A DNA stretch of 21,503 nucleotides. It comes from Neurospora tetraspora (taxonomy: Eukaryota > Ascomycota > Sordariomycetes > Sordariales > Sordariaceae). The DNA lies in contig NW_026944397.1 of assembly GCF_033439725.1 (NCBI RefSeq), forward strand, positions 1 to 21,503. Direction: 5' to 3'. The notes beneath the pieces are model-generated. The model saw nothing but the letters and a program-made list of their open reading frames with translations. It was not told the origin of the DNA and did not search any database. This document shows, one piece after another, positions 13,862 to 21,503 of this stretch; the first letter of the stretch is position 1; the number at the start of each line of letters is the position of its first letter. A program made the position numbers and the translations under genes.

Positions 13862-15106
13862 ACCGCTATCCTTTCTGACGGGTGAAGAGAGATAGATTGC
13901 ACAGGATCGTTGAGCTTGAAAGTGACCCCTGTATGCTTCAAGAACCGTATGAGCGCGTCCGTCAGGGTGCTAAAGCCCTTCTTGAACCAGATATATTCAG
14001 AGCTCTCTCCCTTGGCCATGAAAATGCGGAGCATATGGCTGACGTTGGTATGGTACCTTAACATCCTTTCCATCAACTCTATATCCTCCCTTGGATACCA
14101 GATTTTACCCTTTTCGGGGCTCGGTAATGTCGTCTTGGAGAACAGGCCGCTCTGCATACTGAGATTCCATATATCGCCGCCCCATACGCCGTGCATCAAA
14201 GCGCCGAGGGTGTTGTCGATCAGCTCACGATTTCCCGTAGCGCGCCCGAAGAACTCGCCGACCGATAGATCTTCTCCGTCTTTGAGCGTCAATTTGCGCC
14301 CGCCCCTGAAAAAGTATTTCATAGCGGCCGGAACTGCACCCTTAAAAATGGGCTCTTTTAAGAGTGTTTCCACCGTTTTAAGGATTGAATCTGCAGAATC
14401 GAGGGGTCGATTCTGGTCAAAGATGGGCTGCGGCATGGCGACAAGATGATCGGGGTAATAGATGTAGTTGCCCAAAGGCTCGTCTTTGCTCCTAACTTGA
14501 AGTTCGTTTTCCAGCTCGAGTGCGCTCACCTAATGGCAGACAAAATCAAAGCAGGTTAGCCAGGACAGTCCAACCCAGGGAGCTACCGAGTACCTACCGG
14601 CGTCCCGCAGAGGCTGTACATACTAACTTCCAGAAGACCAAATCATCGTACCTGGCCTTGTCGTTCATGGTCTTGAGCATGCGGCCACCGCGCTGGAACA
14701 GGACCTTGCCGGTTTCGCCTGACGGGGTTTTGACCGTGACCTCCTCTGTGTCAATCCATCCGCCGAGCCTGTTAGACGCCTCATAGACCGTGATGCGTGC
14801 ATCGGGGTTGTAGATGTGAGTGAAGAAGGCCGTGGCCAAGCCGGTCAGACCACCTCCCAGGATCGCGATATCCCTCGGGACCTCTGTTGTTGGCGTCGTT
14901 ACCGACGTCGAGTAGGATCGGGTCTTGCCGGTGGCGGCGAGGGCGGAGGAGGTTGCATTGTGCCTCTTGCTGGTGGTTACGGCGGAGCCAAAAGCACAAG
15001 TGCTCGCGAGCCGTGAAGGCGATAGGGTTGCTGGTTGCGCCCACTTGCTGCTGACGCAACGTCGCGTGTTGCGCGCCAGACTGCGCTGACTGGTACTGTA
15101 CATCAT
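12915..15106 (-). CDS. HEM14: Protoporphyrinogen oxidase (mitochondrial), multi-exon, one frameshift
   Basis: This FAD enzyme of the mitochondrial inner membrane oxidises protoporphyrinogen IX to protoporphyrin IX, the penultimate haem step. Exons on the minus strand are 14624-15106, 13864-14529, probably 13764-13778, and 12915-13725. The N-terminus is Arg/Ser-rich without acids for about 70 residues, as expected for a mitochondrial presequence. The FAD dinucleotide motif GGGLTGL is at residues 84-90, followed by ITVYEASNRLGGWIDT. Later blocks include SVGEFFGRATGNRELIDNTL, ALMHGVWGGDIWNLS, RVVNIWYP, GVLFDSDRE, MMGGHYWD and the C-terminal ETVGKTGLQRF. An extra G at 13416-13417 (plus strand) breaks the frame between GTKF and TVMMGG. 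The family GPR motif after the FAD region reads GGR here. Intron 2 contains a 42-base T run on the gene strand. The splice pattern around 13725-13864 is uncertain. Confidence 0.92.
13817..13858. repeat. 42-nt poly-A run in HEM14 intron 2
   Basis: A perfect A42 on the plus strand reads as T42 on the HEM14 strand, five bases after the GTAGG donor. It is inside the intron, so coding is spared, and the poly-Phe reading across it is not real. It may be a polymorphic homopolymer or an over-extended assembly call. Confidence 0.9.
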
Positions 15107-16122
15107 GAGAAACTTAAGGCCTTCGTGGTCCTCATCCCGCGCCGTTCAATGGCGCGCCGTGTTGGCCTTGGGTTAGATATGCAGGAGCTTGTTATCGTCG
15201 ACAAGCGTTCGATGATGTCGCCGGGCCGAAGAGTTGAAATTAGGTTTTTGTTGACGGGAAGAACAAGGGGCCACCATGCATGTGAAGCACAGCATGCAAG
15301 GGACCTTGTACTGCTATCCGATCTTGGTGGACTGATCTGCGTGGGTGTCTGTCCGCCCAAGTTCTTGGAACGCACAACTGAATCCCGAGCCTTTAAGAGA
15401 TTTTGGCAAACAGATTTTACAGAAAGAAAATGATGTTAAAGAAATTGAAACGAAGGTGCGGGGTGGACAGGTCCAGTTACAAGAATCTAAAGAATTGGCT
15501 TCCGGCAAGGCCACCCCTCCTCGGCACGCTAACCCGCTCTGAGTGGCCTGACAGGTCGAGCCACGGCAGACCAGGCCGGGGTTGAGCCGTTCCGCCGGTC
15601 ATGGTGATGCCACCACCACCGTTCCAACTGCCGGGCAAGCCGGTCGTGGCCGGGTCATCACAGGATATCACACGTAGAATCGAGACACACTCACCCATGC
15701 AGGAAGTGCTGTAATAAATAAGGTATAATGTTTGTAGCTATTCGCTGAAAACTTTGCAAATGCTGCTACGCTACGGGGACCAATTCCTTTGTTCCCTTCC
15801 AGTGCCATAGGTATGCCCTCCTCCAATATAGAACACCCTAGTCAGTATAGTAAACATGTAGACAAAGTCGACGCCTTCCTTGGATTCCAATTGTATGCTA
15901 ACCCCTTCCTGCCGGAACGCCGCATGGACAGCAATCATGAATAAATCTAAGCATCCAGTCTTTGACCCAGACATCCCAGTGATATAATACAGAACCAAAA
16001 CACCCTCCTGAGTACCAACCAACTTCTTCTGGTCCAGTTCCCTTCCTGCACAACTGCCACATCTCTCGTAAATGGCATCTGCCTTGAACATTCCCATCTT
16101 TTTCCTTGCTTCGCCCCATTAC
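15107..16122 (-). other. Intergenic region: HEM14 promoter side and NAB2 3' side
   Basis: HEM14 and NAB2 point the same way, so this kilobase holds the HEM14 promoter next to 15106 and the NAB2 3' UTR next to 16122. I saw no coding sequence with family signals. The long A-tract that mediates NAB2 autoregulation in budding yeast 3' UTRs is not present here. Confidence 0.5.
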
Positions 16123-17748
16123 TCACACGACAACCTCAGGCATGTTGGCGTCCGCTTGCTGGTCCTCGGATCCAGGCAAGACTACGTCTTCTGGGGCGTT
16201 CTCATCCACAAACTTCCTTTCGCTGACGTGCTGTTGCTCGCCTCCTTCGCCGGCTACCCAGACCTTATCCTGGAATGTACCGCGTTGACCCTCCTCATGC
16301 GAGAAAGGGCAGAATCGATTGGTGCACGGGTGAAATTTGCAAGGCGTCTTGACGTGGGTGAACTTGCATCCGGGCACCTTGCATTCGCCGCCGTTTCGGC
16401 AGGGGGGCATGCTAGGGTGCTTGAATGGGCAGTGAGGGTTGGTGCAGTTGGGGAAGAACTTGCAGTCCATTTCACTCTGATGCGCCGCCTTGATCGCCGG
16501 CGATGGGTGACGGCCGACACACTTCCGGTTCTTGCAAGCCGCTCCGAAGCTGCAGACGTCCTTCACGTCGATTGGGATGTTGGGCGGCGCCGCCGGAGAC
16601 TGGTGGGCGAACTTGCAATCCCGGTTGGAACAGCGAAGGTTGAATTTGCAGACCGTCTCTTCGGGATTGGGGGGCTCGCGCTTCGGTTGCATCATATCGA
16701 CATCTTCACCGGCCTGCTGGCCTTGTTGAGCAGCGTCGCCTTGACCGGCATCCGAGCCCTGCGAGTGTTGGTGACCGCCAGGTTGAAATCCTCCACCACG
16801 GCGGAAGTTTGGCCGGCTAGTGCGCTCATATAGCGGCCGTCCGTGACCCCGACCATGTCCATGGGGGCCGTGACCGTTGGGAGCAACACCACTTTGTTGC
16901 ATCATCATCTGCATCTGTTGCAACATGTGCCTTTGCTGCTCCATAATCGCCATGATGTCCGGCTGGCCAAATCCACCCATACCATTCATGCCGTTCATCG
17001 GGTTCATCGGGCCCATACCACCAGGGCCGGCAGGGCCGCCCATGTTCGCCAATCCTTGCGCGATGCTGGCGACACGTGTGTTCGTCGTGCGTGGCTGTCT
17101 TCCAACGCCCATTCTCGGGCCTGTAGGAGGGCCTCGCGCTATCCTCTCGTTTCCAGACTGGCCGCGAACGCGATGCAGAGCGGCGTTGGGATCGTGAGTC
17201 CTGTCCATAGCACGGTTGATCTGGCCCATAATACGCTTTTCCCGTCCACCACGCATGCCGTTGCCGCTTCCGTTCCGCATAGCCTTGGGTCCAGTAGGAC
17301 TTTGCGATGTTAGCAGGGTACCAGGTCCGGAGAGGGTTGATGAAGATGTGACATACGCGTTAAGCTCATTGCCAGAGCCGTCTGTTGTGACGTCCATGTT
17401 GAAGTCGCCCATTGAATTGTCTTGTGCCGTATCCATCGCACCCTGCTCGTCGGCTACGGGTTCAGGCGCGGAGCTGTACTGTGGAATGAGGGCATTTTGT
17501 TGCTCAAAGAGCCACTGAGCGAAGTGCAATGCGGTCGGGTCGTCAGGTCCCAGACTGAGAAGGTCGCCAGAAATCTCCGCGGCGACTTCATCCTGTGTTT
17601 TGCCGTTGGCCAGCATGAGGACGAGGTACTCGGCCATAGGGGCGGCTTCGGTGGTATTGCCCGCCCAGCCCACCTCAACTATTTTCTCCTGGATGGCATT
17701 GTTGAGGGCATCCGCCAGAGGGGTGCCAGTGGTGAGTTCGGTGGCCAT
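16123..17748 (-). CDS. NAB2: Nuclear polyadenylated RNA-binding protein Nab2, CCCH zinc fingers
   Basis: Nab2 (ZC3H14 family) binds poly(A) RNA in the nucleus, limiting tail length and helping mRNA export. The gene is one uninterrupted 541-codon frame. The N-terminus (residues 1 to about 90, with VEVGWAGNTTEAAPMAEYLV) fits the Nab2 PWI-like fold. The middle is Gly/Met/Asn-rich, with a Gln/Met stretch, then a short Arg/Gly segment (RPNFRRGGGF). Five tandem CCCH fingers occupy residues 367-484, with Cys/His at 367/373/378/382, 399/405/410/414, 429/435/440/444, 450/456/461/465 and 470/475/480/484. The first four are C-x5-C-x4-C-x3-H and the last is C-x4-C-x4-C-x3-H. Yeast Nab2 has seven fingers, so five is a shorter array. 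No frame breaks occur, in contrast to MED14 and the G6PD gene. Confidence 0.92.
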   Translation of the reverse strand: MATELTTGTPLADALNNAIQEKIVEVGWAGNTTEAAPMAEYLVLMLANGKTQDEVAAEISGDLLSLGPDDPTALHFAQWLFEQQNALIPQYSSAPEPVADEQGAMDTAQDNSMGDFNMDVTTDGSGNELNAYVTSSSTLSGPGTLLTSQSPTGPKAMRNGSGNGMRGGREKRIMGQINRAMDRTHDPNAALHRVRGQSGNERIARGPPTGPRMGVGRQPRTTNTRVASIAQGLANMGGPAGPGGMGPMNPMNGMNGMGGFGQPDIMAIMEQQRHMLQQMQMMMQQSGVAPNGHGPHGHGRGHGRPLYERTSRPNFRRGGGFQPGGHQHSQGSDAGQGDAAQQGQQAGEDVDMMQPKREPPNPEETVCKFNLRCSNRDCKFAHQSPAAPPNIPIDVKDVCSFGAACKNRKCVGRHPSPAIKAAHQSEMDCKFFPNCTNPHCPFKHPSMPPCRNGGECKVPGCKFTHVKTPCKFHPCTNRFCPFSHEEGQRGTFQDKVWVAGEGGEQQHVSERKFVDENAPEDVVLPGSEDQQADANMPEVVV

Positions 17749-18649
17749 GGTTCACGATCGGTGGGGTGGCGTATTGGGACGATGACGAACGAAGGCGCAA
17801 GGTCGGGAATAGAAGGGTCGTTTTGGGGTTTGAACGTTCACGACGGGGAGCTGACGACTATAGAAAGCTGGCGAGTTCGTGTCGAGATGGCGGCGGCGAA
17901 ATCGGTCAGCGGAAGGCCGCAGGCGGTGCAGACCTGTCTTGCTCTGTCAAGAACGCGAAAGTTGAAAGCGACAGTCGGTCGGGGCTCGTGCAGCGGTTCT
18001 GTGCAGAGGAAGCCAGGTCGTTATCGAAAAGGTCGTGAGTTGCGCTCAGATACTAACGATACAAACGCTGTCGGGTCGTAAGATGTTAGGTTGAGAGATC
18101 GTGTAGGTTGATTTGAAGATGAAGATTTTAAGATTGGAGCTTGATGCCTGGTTCCAAGCCGAGCAGAACTGAACGTGCTTGAGACTTGCTTTGACAACTG
18201 TGGCTGGTGTCTGATCAGTAAGGTGCCGCCTGTGGCTTGTCGGTGGCTAGGATGAGTGTAATGGTAATACGTGATTGGTTCAGTTCCTTCACTTCCATTG
18301 AAGGAACCGCTTTGTCAAGGAGAATGGAAGGAACTGGGCAACTCCAGTCCGGTCCGCTTCGTTCCGTCACTTTTGACTCGCTTTTAATCAGCAAAGTAGC
18401 AATTGGTATCAGCCGGTTGGACGGTGTTTTCTTTTCTTCAACTCCGGAAAATGTCTAAACCGGCTATTGCTATTACATACATTATACATGATACATACCT
18501 GCCGTGTTCGGATTCAAGGGTATTGCGGCGTGCGGCTACCAGTACAAGTTCCAGCGCAGGTACTTTAGCACTGAATGCTATCGATTTACAATACCGATAC
18601 GCTTGGTGATGTTCCCGTCTTGAACAAGAAAAGCCTGTTTGCTAGCAAT
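17749..18649 (-). promoter_or_regulatory. Upstream region of NAB2
   Basis: This stretch should carry the NAB2 promoter and 5' UTR on the minus strand. Open frames at 17422-18081 and 17766-18038 (plus) overlap the start of NAB2 and look like antisense shadows. At 18280-18335 there is a short inverted repeat: CAGTTCCTTC on the left and GAAGGAACTG on the right, with an internal GAAGGAAC copy. No transcription-factor site could be assigned. Confidence 0.4.
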
Positions 18650-18830
18650 TACCGCATCAACTCTCGAAATCGAGGTTCGGGTAAAACACTTTTCACGCAG
18701 GCATAAGCAGGGTTAAAGGTGTAAAGAAGTAGTGAAGAAGCATGTACATAGGTGACCGACACCTTTAATCCTGCTTGTGCCTGCGTGAAAAGTGTTTACC
18801 CGAACCTCGATTTCGAGAGTTGATGCGGTA
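18650..18830. mobile_element. Foldback element (MITE-like) with 70-nt terminal inverted repeats and TA duplication
   Basis: Left arm 18652-18722 and right arm 18759-18828 are reverse complements over about 70 bases, with two substitutions and one single-base indel. Both ends begin CCGCATCAACTCTCGAAATC. The loop is 36 nt (18723-18758) with no coding capacity. TA flanks both ends (18650-18651 and 18829-18830), matching the target-site duplication of the Tc1/mariner superfamily. A subterminal CTCG-AAAT-CGAG hairpin is present in each arm. No transposase is in the window, so it would be non-autonomous. The high arm identity suggests recent origin or conversion between arms. Confidence 0.75.
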
Positions 18831-20128
18831 CCCAGTCACTTACCATCATCACTTGATCCCAAGGGTTTTTTTTTTTTTTTGTACGTGCGTGGGATTTCGC
18901 ATACATACTGCGAACGCACCCTACCCGCCTTTGTTATGAAGTCATTGATCATTTCGGACAATCTGATCGACTTCACCTTGCATGCCCGTACGCGCACATT
19001 CGACGTTAGCCGGTTAGTACTATCGCACGGTCCACCTACAACCTAGCCGTGCTAGCTTTCAAAACCTTGCAGCGGGGAAGCACGTCTTCCATGGGTGCAA
19101 CGTACAACGGTGCTTGCTCGGAGTATTCCCGTCTTCCACTTCCGCAGCATGTTCGCCCGAGGGACGACATCTGTAAATCTCTACAGGAACCAAATATCAT
19201 ATGCCTGGGGAAATACTCACCATTTGACTGGACTAGTAAGATGGACGATGCAGCTTCGAGCCTCGAGCTACCTTGACTCCGATCCCCTCATACTTCCAAC
19301 TTTCGACACCGTCTACCGCTATATCAGACAAGTTCTACCCAGCTCACAACACTGATAGCCCCGCGTGATTCCCTCTCTCGGTGGACTTTTGACGGGATAT
19401 CGATGTTGTGGTATTCTGCTAGGTCAAGATGCTTGGCCATAATTTGCGCCGAACCATGGTGGAAACAGCTTGGAAAACTTCGGGCAGCAGAGCAGCAACC
19501 GATGCCTTTACTTCCTCTCTTACCTCTACGGATACAGCAAGCATGTTCATCCTCCATCCAGGTCTCAGATCAGCAGGAAGAGAAGAGAGGAAAAGAGAAA
19601 TGCATCGTGGCTTATTACGGACGAGCGTGTTACAGATCAAGTATGGCAGCTGAGTGGCGCCGAACAACAGGATCCTCCTAACTGCGGTGCAACCACCAAA
19701 GATTATTTAGAAAGCACCAGTGCTCGTTGGACAAGACAACCTCGTTCCAGACGCTGCCCCTTGCGGCTTTGCTAATAAGTAAACAGGAGAGAGGACAGTA
19801 GCCAACCAACGACCCGGGCCGGCCGCGAGATCTGTCACTACGAGGCAGAGTATGCCGGTATGGCAGAACACCGCCTTAGGCCTACGTTGAGGCTCGAGCT
19901 AGAGGTACCAGAAGCACGGAGGAGGTATCGTGAATGTGTGTGATAGGTACGGCCATCAAAGTATCGTGGTCTCCTTCTCGGCTTCTCCAACCCCGAACCC
20001 AACCGCAGTTGTGGGCTCCCATCCGAACGCACCTCATGGCGTTCATACGACCATAACATGTCGAGTGCCGCCTCGGGTCAGCATCCGCGGTCATTCGTGG
20101 TTAATTGCCCCGCCTCCGACCCAAAGAT
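18831..20128. other. Unassigned intergenic DNA
   Basis: This stretch holds a T-run of about 14 at 18866-18880 and several open frames of 60-100 codons on both strands. None has a recognisable motif or a convincing splice context. No tRNA or rRNA was found by eye. I see nothing else in about 1.3 kb. Confidence 0.4.
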
Positions 20129-20474
20129 TCACTGGAGATATGTATCACCGCCAATCCTTTCGTTTAGCGGCCAGCCTATGCCGATCTCCCTCTCGCACTC
20201 GGCCTCGTAGGGCATTTTCTCTGCATCGCGAATCTCCTCCTGTCAGTAAGACTCTCCTCTGGCCTACGGTGACGCCTGAAGCCTGAAAGACTTTGGGGAT
20301 TCTAGTCAGTCTAGCTGTTGGTAGGTCGCAGGTCGCCAAGACGCCCAGACATCAAACCACAAGAGTGTTAGTTCTCAAAACACTGCCGCCCAAAGGCTTT
20401 TCATCAACGACCAACAGAAAATGGCGACTCACGATCTTTCGCTCTCTTTCCTCTGCGAACGGGGCGCAATTCAT
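20129..20474 (-). CDS. Candidate two-exon small protein (50 residues), unknown
   Basis: ATG at 20474 opens 14 codons (MNCAPFAEERERKI) to 20433, followed by a good GTGAGT donor. A second exon, 20129-20239, follows an ACAG acceptor and ends in TGA. Both join in phase 0 to give 50 residues. The junction creates one continuous charged helix (EERERKIEEIRDAEK). The rest reads MPYEAECEREIGIGWPLNER and then GGDTYLQ. An in-frame stop lies upstream of the ATG. Composition (Glu/Arg-rich, then a Gly/Trp-containing end) looks protein-like, and codon use resembles that of the neighbouring genes. The intron would be 193 nt; an AACTAAC sequence lies within it but far from the acceptor. I recognise no family. 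It could also be the last exons of a longer gene, or chance. Confidence 0.4.
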
Positions 20475-20647
20475 TGTGGCATGGAATCACAAGATTTCCA
20501 TTCAGCTCACAGCCAAGCCAAGAGCCCAGGGAGAGAGAGCATAACGCATGGCTTACCGCCCAGCAAAAGCTGCCCTGTGGTGTAACTAACCGTACTTGGG
20601 GCCCATCGTCCGCGGACCTCAACCTATAATTCTCCGCACCACGACTT
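20475..20647. other. Short spacer between candidate small gene and foldback element
   Basis: This contains the region upstream of the candidate ATG at 20474. No promoter motif could be assigned. Confidence 0.3.
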
Positions 20648-21049
20648 TACCCGTGGGTGTGAGGTCGGCCTTGTCTCGCTACACCCACTCTCTTAGAGTG
20701 GGTAAAAAAATCCGTAGACAGCACAAAACCCGTAGACAGCCAATGTCTAAATCCCATACTACCGCTTTTTTGCGCCGGCAGACCACTACACCAACCAGAC
20801 TATATTCCCGCGCAAAAGGATACAAATAATCGAAGTTGACACTTCGGTCGCTTAAGTGGTCTTATATAGTTGCGATGACAGATCCCATCTGCCATCACAT
20901 CCCTCATGATGGAGATGCTCTTTTGGGGTTAGGGTTATATTGGCAAGTTTTGGCTGTCTACGGGTTTTGTTCTGTCTACGGATTTTTTTACCCACTCTCT
21001 GCAAGAGAGTGGGTGTAGCGAGACAAGGCCGACCTCACACCCACGGGTA
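20648..21049. mobile_element. Foldback element (MITE-like), about 400 bp, long inverted repeats, TA duplication
   Basis: Left arm 20650-20742 and right arm 20951-21047 are near-perfect reverse complements over more than 90 bases, starting CCCGTGGGTGTGAGGTCGGC. TA flanks both ends (20648-20649 and 21048-21049). Each arm has its own subterminal hairpin: a 9-bp stem at 20683-20703 and an 11-bp stem with a GCA loop at 20990-21014. The main arm difference is a 4-nt change inside this hairpin. Each arm also carries two direct copies of CCGTAGACAG spaced 18 nt apart (20712 and 20730 on the left). The 208-nt centre has no coding capacity and includes GGGGTTAGGGTTA at 20925-20937. TIR sequence differs from the 18650-18830 element, so it is a separate family. 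No transposase is visible. Confidence 0.78.
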
Positions 21050-21503
21050 CCGGTATACCTTACCGGTTACGTAGGTACCACCTACTGGCACCGAGCCACC
21101 ACCTACCGGCACCGAGCCACCGACCACCTCGAAAAAAGGCGTCTCCATGTCCCATGAAGCTCTTGTTCCTATACCGATGTCCACTAAGCTTAAAATCTCT
21201 CTGACGTAACGTTGCGCCAATGTCAAGGTACACTACGGTATATTGCAACAGCAGCTGCTTCTTGTGGAAAACACCGAGGCGAACCACATCACATCCTCCA
21301 AAGCGACGGGATGTACATCCAACAAGAGAATGTTTGGACATCACATCTACTATACTTCCGACTAATCACACACGGCACAAATCGGCACAAAAAATCAGAA
21401 ACAACAGAAATCATAACAACAAAAGAGACAGACAAAAAAATCTCACGGGTCAGCCGTCGCAGATTGTTCCAATCCCTTTCAGCTTCCTTTCCTCCGAACT
21501 GAA
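21050..21503. other. Right-edge intergenic DNA
   Basis: After the foldback element comes a short tandem repeat, then C/A-rich DNA (21360-21450) resembling a fungal 5' leader read on the plus strand. The open frame at 21212-21502 reaches the window edge but shows no recognisable sequence. A gene may begin just beyond the window; this is not supported here. Confidence 0.35.
21077..21118. repeat. Tandem 21-nt repeat, two copies
   Basis: Unit ACCACCTACTGGCACCGAGC plus C occurs at 21077-21097 and again at 21098-21118 with one T/C difference, followed by a broken partial copy. The length is a multiple of three, but no gene is evident. Confidence 0.75.

Noticed and set aside
16072-16833. 253-codon plus-strand frame
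   Set aside because: It is antisense to NAB2 and covers the zinc-finger codons, whose pattern is unambiguous on the minus strand.
20925-20937. GGGGTTAGGGTTA interstitial telomere motif
   Set aside because: Two units inside a foldback element; not enough to infer telomere origin.

Overview
The window is nuclear DNA from a filamentous ascomycete, most likely a Sordariomycete. The evidence is short GT-AG introns (mostly 53-171 nt) with CTAAC or CTGAC-type branch sites, roughly balanced base composition, and gene content. The reconstructed proteins match fungal eL33, glucose-6-phosphate dehydrogenase, Mediator 14, protoporphyrinogen oxidase and Nab2. I cannot fix the genus; the ribosomal protein looks closest to my memory of Magnaporthales-like sequences.

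Layout: RPL33 lies on the minus strand at 225-987 (five exons, one only 10 nt long). A gene-poor stretch follows, containing a 337-nt pure G run (3169-3505). The G6PD gene (plus, 4152-6015, six exons) and MED14 (plus, 7823-11726, three exons) come next. MED14 converges on HEM14 (minus, 12915-15106), and NAB2 (minus, 16123-17748, intronless) lies upstream of HEM14 in the same orientation. The right end (17749-21503) is intergenic apart from a possible 50-residue two-exon gene (20129-20474, minus). It also carries two long inverted-repeat elements with TA duplications, at 18650-18830 and 20648-21049, that look like Tc1/mariner-type MITEs.

The conserved genes are unrelated housekeeping functions (translation, pentose phosphate entry, transcription, haem synthesis, poly(A) RNA binding), so no pathway cluster is visible. 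A strong technical theme is single-base indels. The G6PD gene has six frame breaks, MED14 about twenty and HEM14 one, mostly in short homopolymers, while RPL33 and NAB2 read through cleanly. Since these genes are normally essential or nearly so, local sequence error is the more likely explanation than decay. The G337 run and an A42 run inside a HEM14 intron point the same way.

No tRNA, rRNA, CRISPR array or clear secondary-metabolite, defence or effector system was seen. The least explained parts are the microexon, the two foldback elements and the small two-exon gene.
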